Positions 12,066 through 24,253 are shown, counted from the first letter of the stretch. The stretch: 64,000 nt of DNA from Calycina herbarum (GCA_001414485.1 LLEY01000021.1:1-64000); one strand, 5' to 3'. Made by a program: numbers and translations. Notes: a model not told the origin generated them from the sequence alone.

Positions 12066-13973
12066 GATCAAGGAGAATTAAGAAAGAAATTGGCTTATGA
12101 AATGGAGGTGATATTTGATGTTGGTATTATTGTAGAGAGCTCAAAGAAAGTTGAAGCCTTCAAGGTTGCCACGACGGTGCCGAGGCGGGGAAGGAGCCTC
12201 GTCCGCCAATCAAAACTCGGAAGCAGTCAGCCAGCCTTGGCAATCATCAGGAGATATTTCAACTCATCCTCAAATTATGTTCATACACGACCTTATCAAA
12301 TTCTTCTGAATTAAACCGTAGGTTTAATAGCACGATAAGGCTTAACCCCATGCCTAGCCCTATACGACTCCTATTCTCGAACTTGCACAAGGCCTCGAAA
12401 AGAAATACAAAAAAAACCAGTAAAACGAACACCCGAAGGCATTTTGGATCAGTAAGGTGCTCAAGAGGGATTAAGGCAAACTTGAAAAATCAATTCTGTC
12501 ATGAATTCTGATTGTTCATCGATAACAAAAACACAAGTAAGTCCTTACACCAAGCTCGCAAACTCCAGAGCGAACATGTTTTGATGTTGGAAAGGGGAGG
12601 CACAACTTTTCGACTCGCCTCCAGCTTCGGTACAATCGATCTTGGTCCAATACGTCAAGGTCGTTATTTCCCTGACTTGACAAGTTGCCACCTTACATTG
12701 AGAGGTGATGGGTTCGAAACTCAGATATTTCCTTCCTTGGCTTTACTACCTGGAAGGCGGGACTCGAGATTGCTCCTTCTTCTGACAAGGAAACAAGGCT
12801 GAAATTTGGGATACCTCAGATTGCTCTTGACTTTCGGTGGCAATTTTCTTAGGGTTAAGTAAACCCTACCACGCTGGCAGCCCAGCCTTACGATGAGCTA
12901 TCCTCTGCGTTCTCATTTTCTTCTTCTACCCATCCGACTCTCAGGCTGGTGCCACAAGTCGCAAAATTTCGCTCTATCTACGCATTGCAAGATTTAATAT
13001 TTCATCCATCTGACATCTATTTAAAAAATGATCAGTACTGTTGTGCAATTGCTTTTCCCCTTCTTTTCGTTCAGACCACCAGTTTCCAGAGGTTGTTGAT
13101 TTTGAAGGAGACCCAAGTTCTTTTATGGAGGGGCGAGGAGGGGCGTGGTTAAAGTCGAACCTTCCCTTCTTGCTCTCAGCACGGGGTCGAGTCAAGTGTC
13201 GACGTGATTGGGCTGAGGCTAAGTCATTGAAGTTAGGGAAGGCACGACCTCTTACATCGATAACTTAGGTCCTGGAGTCATCTTTTTGGGGATATTTCTC
13301 CGAAACCTCTATTTGATCGTCTACGATCGTTCGGGAAAGTAAACTCACCGATCAAACCAAGTCCCGGGAATAGCGGCATTTTGGCAGCAGTCTATCAACT
13401 TTTTGAGGGCATCGCATTTTGTTTCTTCGTGGAAAGAACGAATTGGAATGATGCGGTTCCATACAACACCGCTCCTCGTTCACCTGTTGGCGACTCGTTC
13501 AGTAAATTCGGACATGCTGCTACACTCCATAGGGGTACCGCAATTGACCAAGCGGCAACGACTTTCATCTGGCATATGAAGAGCTATCATAACATTACTT
13601 CGAATTCCTAGTAAATCAAGGTGCGTTGACAATTTTCCCTTTGAAAAGCAGGTTGCTGGGACATGAATGACTTGAAGGCGGGGATCGAATATATGCGAGG
13701 ATCCCATCGCTCTCTCCCGACGAGCGATTCCGACACGTCGTTGAGAGCGCATATCATAGATAAGCAATTTCTCGGCAGTTTCCAATCAGTTCCCATGCGA
13801 CGTTGCATTATATCAGACATTTCCAACTTTCCATCTCGGAAACAGAGTATTTTGGCTATATAACTACATCCCGATACCATGGTAGACGATTGAAATCCTT
13901 CCGGAAAATACCACTTCAATTCATCCACACTCCTCGTCTCTACATCAAACCCGGAGAATAACCTCTTTGGGCT
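12066..13973. other. intergenic, no gene seen
   Basis: No supported gene. It contains AT-rich stretches and unrelated short open frames. A coding-like minus-strand fragment starts near 13970 and runs to 13608; it is described under findings. Confidence 0.5.
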
Positions 13974-14027
13974 CATTTTGTATGGCACAGCGGCCGTGCG
14001 CTTACATTTACTTAAGGGGGGGGAGAG
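13974..14027. mobile_element. G-run MITE copy 3 (truncated, inverted)
   Basis: Only one end and the core of the element remain: CATTT, GTATGGCACAGCGGCC, then the inverted terminus ending GGGGGGGAGAG, followed by TA at 14028. The opposite terminus is missing. The orientation is opposite to copies 1 and 2. Confidence 0.75.
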
Positions 14028-16171
14028 TAAACGAGTCATTGAATGTACCGCTGCTGGGTTGCATTGCAGAAACCAAATCCACGGTCTTTGCTGATAGGCA
14101 GCAACGATCAGTGATGGACATGAACAGTCTCTTTTATATGACACTGATAACGCGGGAAGAGCATTTATCTTACTCGTTGTATCGGTTGTCGCTTTTTGTT
14201 CTCAAAAACGAACCCTTGGCGCTTATTCATATCTCCGACCTTCTTTCTTTTGCTACCGCAACCGCATCTGTATCCATTGGGTTGTTGCCAAATTATTGCA
14301 TGCTTTCTCCTTCTCAATTTGCAATTTTCTTATATGCCAGAACATATTGATCACTCTTATCGTCGTTCTAGACCGAGATTCCCCCCCAGCGCAAGATCAG
14401 GCCATATTTTGGTAAGAATGCAATCGTCGATCTGATCCCGAGCAATCGATCAATACTACAGTAGTATTATAGTTATAGAGCATCACCATCCCTGTCATTA
14501 TCATCAACATCGATTTCGGGAAATTCTTAGTCCCGGGTTGATAGGTCATTCTATACTCTCCAAACCAGAGAGCGACTATCATAAACCATCATTTAGGAAC
14601 CTCTTCGCCTCTCTCCTGCGGTGTACCAACATCATCTGATCTAACACCCCTGAGTTGTACGAAATATATTATCTTCACGCCTTATGCAATGTAAGACTCC
14701 TGCAGTCATGGCTCATCCCGGGGGTGGATAACAGGTGGACTATACGCCACCATTGCTCTCTCTCACTACTCACCGAAATATACGACCAATGCTTCATTTT
14801 ATAGCCTAGTAACCAAGTTTATCATATTCCCTCCATTATTTCTCCTGCGAAAAACACCTAAATATCAATATTTTGTTGCAAATCAAATTCGAGATCGATG
14901 CTGACAATCACCCCTCCCGCTTCGATAAGCGGACTTGAAAAGCCATCGGGTGGAATGTACTATTTAGGTAGTATATCCTAGTCGGTACCCCGCACTTCCT
15001 TGCCCTTTTTCTTTGAGTGGGCGTGTGCATATGTGGATGCGTCCCTAAATCGTAGGTGCAACCCAGCGAGAGTAACACGACAGACACCGAGTTGCCTCAC
15101 ATGATGTGGTGGCTGGGAAGTTTCGTATCTTACTGTGTTTGGTGTGTTGGTGATTTATCGAGATGATGGTGTAATTTTTCGTGTTTATTCTTGGGATTTC
15201 TTGACCTAAACAGGTTTGAGATTGATGTTTGGGAATTGGTTAAAGGGGATCCGGGATGGCACGTATGCTTGGAAATTACAAGAGAAGGGGAATCGACTAT
15301 CATTGGAAATTTCTGGTTGGCGATTGAGTGTGAGATCTTTTTTATTCGGGGTAATACTTGGAATCGCGAGACTTGCAATTGCAATGGAGGTGGTTTCTCT
15401 TTAGATCTTGTTTTTCCAATGATAGGTTAACCAAAGTGACCCTTGAATTGGAGTCAGTGGGAGCTTTTATGGAATTTGAAGACAAGTCCTTTCATTTTCC
15501 TCCATTACTAAGTTGATTCGATGAGCATCCTTTCTTAGGCTTTCGTAAGTTCCATTGACGAGAAGAGACGATGTGACTCAGTGACACCTGCTGCAAGATA
15601 GAACTTCTAGGGCATAAGTCATAGTAGATCGTTCATAGGTTTTTTATTTTCGTCTTATCACTGATACAAAGTCCATGATATAATCTTTGAGAATTAAAGT
15701 CATTCACAAAGTCACTCTAGGAGTGCTACCACTTGTCTGAACCTGGAGACTAGCTGTATGTGGGAAGAATTATCTTATACGTCACTCAACTTCTATTGTT
15801 TTCTTTTTTCACTTTTCCCTTCTCAATTCTCTGGAGAAACCAAATAAGCTTTCCTATCAGCATCATGATATGCCGCCCCCTCTATCAAACGCTTAGCGAT
15901 ATTGTCTGTTAGGACTTCTGGTTGTCGCACCGAATAAACGAGGAGAAGGAGCTGCGAGCTGATAAAGTTAACGAGTTCTCAACCAGCTTGGCAAGTTACA
16001 ATTCATATGTTAAAGTGAAGTGCGTGTGGATGATGTATCAAGAAGATATTAGCCCAAACGCAAGGTGAGACACATTGCCAACTTGTCGAAGACACTTTCC
16101 AGTGGAGAGAGCAGTGGCATAGTTTGGAATTGAAAGGAAAAAATAAAATTGCATCTTTGATGTGAAGAGTA
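14028..16171. other. intergenic, no gene seen
   Basis: Low coding signal. Three overlapping open frames at 15130-15430 lack motifs and homology I can recognise, and are probably a compositional accident. Confidence 0.55.
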
Positions 16172-17485
16172 ACGAGTCGGGAGTCACGGGTCTGTGCGTA
16201 CAGGGCATTTATCATTTAAATCATTAGAACTATAAGCAGAGACTTAATTTAATTAGGAGTAGACCACCCATGGCGTTATATAAGTACAGTAACCCAATGC
16301 TCTTGCTTTAAAATCAACTTATTAATCTAATCCTGAGGTATAGCCTCCCATTCTTCTGTTATAGCTTAGCGCATTTCTTCTACAGTAGTAGGCTGGTGTT
16401 GACGTCTATAGAGAGCTTGTTTAATCTACTGTCAGCACTTCTCTATAGGGTTTATATCTGGTGACGTAGAAGGATGTGGTATTAAGATAATACCGTGTTT
16501 TATACGGAATTTGGCGTAGTAGTTCGTTGTTGATTTGTGTCTATGTGCTGTATTTCTATCCTCTATAAACAAGGGCTCTGTAGAAGGCTGAAGAGTATAA
16601 GTAACTAAAGCAAAGACTACGAGGATTACTTGTATAAAGGGTTCTAAGAGTTGGGTAAGGTAATTGCTTTGTAAAAAGGCACCGTTCTTGCTATAGTCTT
16701 CAATGAAAACAAGGGGGGGATTTATAGCTATAACTAATAGCCTCCCAAGTATAAACAGGCGTTATATAACCTCGGTGGAACTGATGTTAAATATATATAT
16801 TGTAGAACTTTTCTAAGTATTCTTTATTAACGTTCTGGGTAACCTTCTGCTTAATTGTACGTCCTCTAATAAGGAATGTAACTTCGTCTAACTATAAGAC
16901 CTTCAGCTACTCTATGGTCTAGAATATATGTACAAGACCCTAAAGAAAGCAGGTCTTAACTTGCGCAAGTGTTAAATAAGGCTTTTGACACGCTACGCAG
17001 TGATAATAGCCTCTTTGGTGCATCCTACGCTTGAGTGTCTCAACTGAACATGCTAGCTTTAATTCCTCCTTTAATATGTTTTATTTTATTTAGCGGTTCT
17101 CCCAGTTTTGCGTACAATATAAGATGATTTCGTCTACTTCTTTATCTAATAGAAGGAAAGTAGGTCCGCTGTGCCCTGGGCGAGCTCGTTCGAGGGCTGC
17201 GTAGCTAAATATTTTACGTATTGTACTCTCTCTAAGAAGCTGACTGGACAGATCTTTATACCGTTGCTATAAGACGTAGATAGGGACCTCCCTAAACCAA
17301 TTCAGTTGGTGCATAGCCTCCTCATTCTTCATAGCTATCTCGTAGCCTTTTCGGTGATGCTAGTTGTTGAGTGGGGGGGTAGTAGGAGGCATATTCGTTG
17401 GTGGTGGTAAAGGGGCTAAAAATCAGCAAAATCATCAAAATCGTCAAAATGCCCTGTACGCACAAACCCGTGACCCCCGGCTCGT
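16172..17485 (-). mobile_element. degenerate Tc1/mariner transposon with decayed transposase
   Basis: A 1.3-kb element bounded by inverted repeats of roughly 36 bp: ACGAGTCGGGAGTCACGGGT on the left, matched by the inverse of the right end with a few substitutions. A TA precedes the left end; the right flank reads AA. The minus strand carries recognisable pieces of a DD34D/E-type transposase in order: LLERTIRKIFSYAALERARP, LDEVTFLIRGRTIKQKV, EDRNTAHRHKST, SPDINPIEKCW and EEWEAIPQD near the C-terminus. Several in-frame TAG/TAA stops interrupt it, and it is AT-enriched, consistent with repeat-induced point mutation or long decay. It cannot encode an active enzyme. Confidence 0.88.
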
Positions 17486-18155
17486 AAGTTAAGTAAATTA
17501 AGCGAGTCTTCCAACAAGAAGGCTGAGAAAGAAGTGGTGAGATTTTCTAATACTTGCAGAGGAGCTTTGGCGCTGAACAAAGTTGGACAGGGCGGAAGTG
17601 GAGAGTTTTACTTGGAATTTGGCGCAAATTATCAACATCCCTATTCTCGTCTGGGAATATATCAATAAACAAAAGGTATCTCATGCTTGCAAAGTTCTGA
17701 GTGCCCATATCGCAAACATTGTAATCTGAAAGTGTAGGTCCCAAAGCTATGAATTCCACCAACCAAATTTGAGACGAGAGTATCACTTGCTAACCCTGAA
17801 TCCATACTCCATGATACAACCTAGCCCGGCTAATTGCAATCCTGCCTCAAAAATGAAATCTTACCGGAGTAGTGGTCAAGCAAATCTAGAAGCTCCATGG
17901 GGTGAGGCTCAAGTGTTATCGTTGAAAAAAGAAGAATCAGAAAATAGAAAGACGGTATACTTACTAATTCTGCAAGTATTAATCATCTGGAATCCATCTT
18001 CTCACAACCTGCTCCCCTCTAAAAGTTGCCTTGTTGAAAAATTCAAGAGAACTTCAGAAAGCAATCAGGGAAAAACCGTAATAAGATTTCATGTATCAAA
18101 ACCCTCACCAAGGACAAAAAAGAAATGTGCTAGTGTGCTTGCTAACTTGTTATAA
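17486..18155. other. intergenic, no gene seen
   Basis: An open frame at 17769-18155 (+) has no motif and a biased composition; I do not support it as a gene. Confidence 0.55.
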
Positions 18156-18251
18156 TGCCTTCGGTGCGAATCGAACACACAACCTCGTCATATTGCGTTA
18201 TATGGTAAGATATAATACTAGTGACGCGCTCTACCATTGAGCTACGAAGGC
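18156..18251 (-). tRNA. tRNA-Thr (AGT anticodon) with intron
   Basis: The minus strand folds as a cloverleaf: acceptor GCCTTCG pairs with CGAAGGC, the D arm is GCTC/GAGC, the anticodon stem CGTCA/TGACG encloses loop CTAGTA with anticodon AGT, and the T arm GTGTG/CGCAC carries TTCGATT. An intron of about 24 nt lies between positions 37 and 38, the standard place for nuclear tRNA introns. The discriminator base is A. Confidence 0.92.
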
Positions 18252-19207
18252 TGTTGCTTTCTTTGCTGTCGAAGAAGGCGGTATTTCAAAGTTTGAATAT
18301 TGAATTATTTGTGGGGTGGATACCTTTAAGCGGGGAAGATGTGGGGTAGTCTTGCTAGTTTCAATTTAAAAAGTTAACTAATGTCCCACTATAAGAACCC
18401 GAGTTTTAAAAATTGACGTGCCCCGCCCCTACTAAAGTCTCAAGACCCTTACAATTCCCCTTGGGAATTTTGAAATGGGATAATGACTTCACTGCAAGCT
18501 CTAACTTGCAGGAAGTATGAGCATATAGCGTGGTGGAGAAAGGAAGGGTTGATCTAAGCGAGCAAGTGGTCCTAGAAACACAGCTTGGCCAAAGGGGACG
18601 AGGTAGCAACGATTTGTTTATGTATATGGTACATTTAAAAAAGAAGATAGAGATGCTGATTGGTATTGAAATCTCGCTTTGGAAAAATTGATAAAATCCA
18701 AAGTCGGACTACGAAATTGTTGTTACTGAACCACCAATCGAACTAATTGTCATAAGCAGGCTGTTTGTTTTTATGTAATGCGCAGAGAAAGGTTCAAACA
18801 AGCTTTTGAGTGGTAAACGCAGAGAATATTGTAAATTCTTGCTGTGCGATCTTTCTTACTTGGAGAATGGAAATGGATAATAGAAAATTAGGAGGCGGGG
18901 AATATAATTGTGAACAAGGCGAGGGTTGAAATTGAAAAAAGTGAGAGTGCTATACAAAGGAATTTTAACTGCAGAACTACCATCCTCAACTAGGGCTGTG
19001 ATTGAGAAAGATCTACTAGCATAATGGCATAGCAAAAACAACGCTTATGCTACTTTACTTTGAATGCAATGGACGAAAATAAAATAGCTGCTTATGCAAA
19101 AGATAAGTTCGTTCCTCCTTTCCAGTTGTATTTTCTTCGTCCGAAGTGCCCCTCCTCGCTTGATGCCTCCTAATTGCAGCTCCCAACCAACAACCGAAAC
19201 CCCTTTA
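18252..19207. other. intergenic, no gene seen
   Basis: AT-rich and without a supported gene. The part near 19208 would be the 3' region of the small minus-strand gene proposed next. Confidence 0.55.
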
Positions 19208-19481
19208 TTACTTATTTCGTGCGCTCCCATCTATTTGCCTCTCCAGCTCATCGATATTCTTCTTCATATTTATCAAGGATTCGTCCCGCGACTGACCGTG
19301 GCCATAGACTACTCGCTCTTCGGCGGTGTTGGTGGTATGAAGGTAGGAATTGAGGGTCGAAGATGCGGGTGTCTTTTTATGGCTGCTTCAGATAGCACTG
19401 TGAGTTTGGCAGATAGAGAAAGAAAAGGAGTTGTTGTAGGTACCTTCTTTGGTTGGTTTGAGCTGAGGAGGAAGGCATCAT
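19208..19481 (-). CDS. possible small protein of about 71 residues, function unknown
   Basis: A two-exon model, complement(19208..19385, 19444..19481), joins ATGATG...CAAAGAAG to a 178-nt exon across a 58-bp GT-AG intron and keeps frame to a TAA. The predicted protein is polar; its second half is coiled-coil-like, with ERVVYGHGQSRDE and SLINMKKNIDELERQID. The regular heptad-like charge pattern and the lack of low complexity make it look like real coding sequence. I do not recognise the family. The acceptor used (CTGAAG) is not the only AG available; the nearer one leads at once to a stop. No transcript evidence. Confidence 0.45.
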
Positions 19482-20126
19482 AAAGGCGGGGAGAGGTCTA
19501 GTACTATTTGAGATTAGCGCCTCAGGTGGCCTTCACGGGATTTTGACAGGTACCTTTTTCAAGTATCAATCTGAGAACCATACATAAAATACAAGATTTA
19601 GAGTATCAAGTGTACTCAAAGTTATATCCAATGTTGGTCTTCTTTGATTCATCCAAACTTTCTCATTCTCAACGTCATTTTCGTTACTTTTGTACTTTTT
19701 ACATGTTGTAATATGCTCTCTTTTCCCCCTCCTGCGAAAAGCTCAAGTCCCTCCGTAAGGGTTAATTCATTCTTTCATGGAATCCTTCTCTCTAGTTTTG
19801 CGCAAGATGCGTAGTGGTTCTGTATTGTATTGTATATTTGCTGGTTTATCGTGACTAATCATGTTGCACAAGAGTGAGGCTGTGGCTGTGTTGAGCCTGT
19901 GGGAGTTTTGCGCAAGCCGCGCATATCAACATCAGCGAAGCTCGACATCACGCTTGTCTTTTGTCTTTTCTTTTTACAACGCGTGTAATTCGCATAGACT
20001 TCTCATGGAATATGTGTTGTTTACACCATGTCTTCTTTCGCGACGTCTCTGCCCTCCTTCCCAATCAAGGCTGTTGACCAATTGACAAGGGGGTCACCAC
20101 GGTACCACCGAGATTCAAATATCAAC
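19482..20126. other. intergenic, upstream region of the zinc-finger-like gene
   Basis: No other gene is supported. An in-frame ATG at 20028 could extend the following gene by 33 residues. Confidence 0.5.
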
Positions 20127-22954
20127 ATGTCAACTGTCGACAGCGGCTATCAGACTAGTCACCATCAAGAATCTACAAATTATAGAGAGCATCGATCTCG
20201 TGGTAAGAGTGGCAAGCCATTGACTCTACATTTTTGTCTGCTAACAATTCATTAGACCCAGTTGCGGTGATTAATCACGGAAATGCCGTTTATGATGAAG
20301 ATGCTCCTCGTGTTTCGGATTATACTCCTCTGTCAAGCCACAGATCTAGTCGTCGCCGCAGTCACCACAGAGGCTCAAAGGGTGGTGGTGAGATCGGAAG
20401 TGGAGGCGGTTGCACGAGCGGGGGTCGACACGAAGGAGGTTCAAGAAAAACACCAATCGAAATTGATTCAAAAAGTAGGGACTTTGCCAAAAAGGGAAAT
20501 GAATCAAGCAGGGTCCCAGATGCTACTGTACGAAACTCATCGAAATATCCTAACGAGGCTACCGATCCCGATAGCCCCCCACACAAGAACAGCACCATCA
20601 ACATGCCGATCCTACCCGGCAAATACCCTCTCACCGCCCTGGGGAAACTGTATTGCCTTTTAAGGAAGTATCTTATGCTTCTTCTCTTCCCTATCTTCTT
20701 TATGGAAAGCCACATTCCCCCAGGATAGAGGAAGCAGATATATCATTCGAAGGAAACCAGAAATACGAGTCAACGGAGCGACAAAGAGCTGAGGAGGAAT
20801 TCCAGCGGCTTCAGACGGAGATACGCCATTTCGGAAACGATCAATTGGAGCCGAAGGGTGGAGAGTCGATGATTGCTCCTTCTCCGATGTACCCTGAGCA
20901 TTTGACTTCGCCAATTATACCCATAGCTGGCCAGGTACATGATTTTTATCAAAATCGTTATGAAGCAAGAACTGTGGATTTGGAACCTGTTACACGAATT
21001 GATTCTGGTTCGAAGGAATCCTCCCCAGCACAAATATCTAGCTCGAAAACGCGAACAAAGAGCGTGCTCACCACTTCTACGAAATCCGTTTCGTCGCTAA
21101 AGGATTGGGGCAAAGAGGCAAAGAAACAAAGTGACCATGTTCCTATCCACAAGTTGATTGGGAAATTCTTCGCCCCTTTAGTATCACGGAAGGAAGAGAC
21201 AAAACGCAATTCAAAAAAGGATTACACACGATCTGGAGATGAGCCGCAACATAACCACAAACCTTCGAGCGAGTCAAGAAATGTAAAGGGTAAGTCCAGC
21301 AAGGGCTCATCACGGGGCAAAGAGAGGACAGGTCAATCAAGGCATAGGAATGAGAACACTGTTAGATCCAGGTCCAGCCTCCACTCCAGGTCAAGGAAAT
21401 CAGATCGGTCAACTCTAGAATGGGACACTGAAACCGATGTACACTCTTCTGCTGCTTCAGAATCCCGCAGTGGCGATTCGGAGAGAAGTGATGATACACA
21501 GTGGCAGGAGTTGTGCAGCCAATTTGAAGAGGCCCAATTGGAGGAGGTAGGACTTGTGACCCCTCCCTTGGATCCAACTCGACAAGCCATAGTTGATATG
21601 GTTATGGAAGAATTCTGGGCGATTTCCAATCAAAATTGGCTGCCACACGTATCTCAATGCGCGGGTGGCTCATCACAGAATGATTCATCACATAATAATT
21701 CTAATAGGGGAAAATCGAAGGAATCGAAGAATGGTGCATCTGGAGGCAATGGTGGCAAGAGAAAAAGAGCAGATGAGAATGAGGATGGCACAGAAATGCC
21801 TCTCACCAAGAGTTCAAGGTATGATGAAGAGGATATTTCTGAGGATCCCAGATTTGCCTGCCCGTTTCGAAAGAATGACCCAAGCAAATACAATGTCTAT
21901 TCTCATCGTGGCTGTGCCATTTCATACTGGCAGAAGATCCACCGGCTGAAGTATGGTCCCAAAGTTCAAACGATGGAGAGATTGACTAATAAATACCATA
22001 GAGAGCATCTCTACAGGTGCCATCACGCACCAATTCATTGTCTACGATGCTGGAAGACATTCAAAACCCAAGAGCAATATAGAGAACATTCTCAAGCCGA
22101 AAATGCGTGCAGCCGGCAACCCGGCAACCCGGCAACCCACCAGATGGAATAACACCAGAAATAGAGAGAAAACTGCGGAGCCGGAAGAAGCCTAAACCAA
22201 ATCCGACGGATCACGATCGATGGGTTGATATTTATAAAACATTATTCCCATCCATTGCTATTGAAGACATCCCATCGCCTTGTGAGTTGTGATTTGCGAA
22301 TTTTCAAATCGTCCGCTAAGTAGAATAGACTTCGAAGAACCACAATTAGATGCTCCTCTGTCTCCGGACTCTCGTAATCTAGAAAATTACGAGCAATACA
22401 TCCGCCGGGAACTACCTCAAATGGTTCGGCACAATATCGAAAATGTCGTCCGGCGTGAGATGCAACCTATCGAAGAGGATTTTCGACGCCAGATGCAACC
22501 CGTAGCTGAAGCTATCATGCGTAATCTTGTTACCACAATTCAAAATTGTCAGGAGGTCTTGTCTCGATCTTACCTAGAGGATAAAAATGACGAGCCAACA
22601 GCCGGTCCCTCTGTAAATATATCCGAAGCTGGGCCTTCGATGCAGCCCAACGACTCAGCACGAGACCATCATATACTCGGAAGCCTTCAAGGTGATGATT
22701 TTCTAAATGCGGTGTTTCAGCCAGTGCCACCTACGGCGGAGAATGTGTTTAACCGGTATTCTGCTAGTGCTTGTCCCATTCCTTCGTCTAGCCAGACGAT
22801 TCCATCTGATTCCGGATATAATAGTTTGCCTTGTCAATGTACTCATACTTGCACATGCAACTCGATTGGAGGCGGGTGTGAATCTTACCCAAATGAACTC
22901 AACATGGCCGATTTCGATCTTTGGGGAGATTATGGTGATTTTGAGATGAACTGA
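20127..22954 (+). CDS. fungal C2H2-like zinc-finger family protein, reading frame broken by an extra 8-bp unit
   Basis: Member of a lineage-expanded fungal family with an atypical C2H2-like module, function unknown, probably nuclear. Exons by splice logic: 20127..20202, 20256..20667, 20724..21950, 22002..22281, 22329..22954. The intron at 21951-22001 is 51 bp without a stop, and its removal rebuilds KIHRLKEHLYRCHH. The protein has a Ser/Arg/Lys-rich disordered first half, an acidic segment ending near EEAQLEEVGLVTPP, the module FACPF...GC...H...HLYRCHHAPIHCLRCWKTF, a basic RKLRSRKKPKPNP stretch and an SPYFE motif across the last intron. Between them, three tandem CGGCAACC units shift the frame and lead to a stop at 22150-22152; two units would keep frame. 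The start could also be the ATG at 20028. It is either a broken allele, a slippery repeat or an assembly error. Confidence 0.75.
22114..22137 (+). repeat. CGGCAACC x3, frame-shifting tandem repeat
   Basis: Three perfect 8-bp units inside the coding region of the zinc-finger-like gene. Because 8 is not a multiple of 3, each unit gained or lost changes the reading frame. Confidence 0.95.
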
Positions 22955-23677
22955 ATGAATCTTTGCTGGACGGAAATCTGGCGGGAGAAAGACCTATATA
23001 ATGTTGAGCCCAAATAAGTTATAGGTGAACCTATGGTGTCACCCTTCAAATTATTTCACTTTCCCTCTCCGCTTCTTCGACTCTGAAATGCGATATCTGG
23101 TTCCAACTTCTACTTAGAGTTATCCCGATCTCGCGAGATGATTCAGATAACCACTCAAATTGCACTTAACAGATGGTAGTCACTAGTGAGTTAACCTTCT
23201 ATCGAGAAGCCCAATTGGGCGTGGGGAGAAGGTGATAGTAATGGAAACATTATTGCATGCATTGAGTTGATGTGAGTTCATCAATGAAGTGCAAGGAGTC
23301 TGCGTGACAATTTCTAAGTTCCTTGTCGCCATGGGTGGCTCTTTTATTATTGTGGCAATTTGGTTGCTAGAGGAAAAACATCATTCATGAACTTTATCAC
23401 TCACGGATTAGGAAGAGGAATTCTTAGGTCGAGCTATCGAGGTTCTCAGTAAAGATAAGTTCTGGTTACTACGTTATCTCGAGGGCGTTGATGGTGAATA
23501 CAGAATTGCCCTCGAAGATTATCTTTATAGTGAATGTAATAATGAGACGTCCAAATCAGTCGAGGATGTCTATTTAAGCCTTACTTCAAATTTTCGAGAC
23601 AATTATTCCGGAGACAACCAGACTCTGAACAAACGGCCTATCAGTCGCTCTTATTCTCAAGCATACATACAAGAAAC
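22955..23677. other. intergenic, no gene seen
   Basis: Holds the 3' region of the zinc-finger-like gene and the promoter of the 2EXR gene. No motif stands out. Confidence 0.6.
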
Positions 23678-24253
23678 ATGGAGCCAGAATTTACACTATT
23701 TCCACAACTCGCCACGGAACTTCGGCTCCAGATCTGGGATCTCGTCGCACATCAAGTACGGGATGTAAAAGTCGCTATTACGATCGAGAAAGGCAACCCA
23801 GTGTCAAAACCGAAGGCTCCCGATAAAATCCCTGGCCTTCTCCACACAACGAGCGAGTCACGCCAAGTCGGTCTTGGTATTTACGTCAAGATTTTAACGA
23901 AGAGCTCTCTGAGTTGTATTTACCTCAACCCCGCCATCGATATCTTATGTGTTCGCTTTGATGATTATCACCCCTATGGATTCTTAGGCGATGTCTTTAG
24001 GGAATACGTAAAGGATACGGCGAAATATCGAAAATGGGAGGTAATGTTTGCTTACGGTACATTTAAAGAAATTGAAATGGTGGAGCGTTGTGGTTTCATG
24101 TTTGTCAAGGTGGGTGCGGTTGTGGAGGATTTCACGGAAGAGAAGAGAAGCGATGCGGCTGCGGTTGTTCTGAAAAGGACTGGATGGTTGAAAGGTTCTG
24201 AGGATTATAATACGCCTTGGTCTCGCCGGTACAAGTGGAGGTCAACTAATTGA
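23678..24253 (+). CDS. 2EXR domain protein, function unknown
   Basis: A single-exon 191-residue protein of the large fungal 2EXR family. The N-terminus FTLFPQLATELRLQIWDLV is the typical first part, with the E-L-R-x-x-I-W helix, and LLHTTSESRQVGL at about residues 48-60 is the second E-x-R element (E-S-R). These proteins are numerous in Leotiomycetes and Eurotiomycetes and have no established biochemical role. The ATG at 23678 follows AAGAAAC and is the first in frame. The family usually runs to 250-350 residues, so this is a short member with an ordinary C-terminus rich in basic residues. Confidence 0.85.
   Translation: MEPEFTLFPQLATELRLQIWDLVAHQVRDVKVAITIEKGNPVSKPKAPDKIPGLLHTTSESRQVGLGIYVKILTKSSLSCIYLNPAIDILCVRFDDYHPYGFLGDVFREYVKDTAKYRKWEVMFAYGTFKEIEMVERCGFMFVKVGAVVEDFTEEKRSDAAAVVLKRTGWLKGSEDYNTPWSRRYKWRSTN

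Noticed and set aside
12660..12730. GGTTCGAAACT resembling a tRNA B box
   Set aside because: No A box, acceptor pairing or cloverleaf could be built around it.
15130..15430. Three overlapping open frames on both strands
   Set aside because: All look equally open, none has a motif or splice partner; likely a stop-poor stretch.
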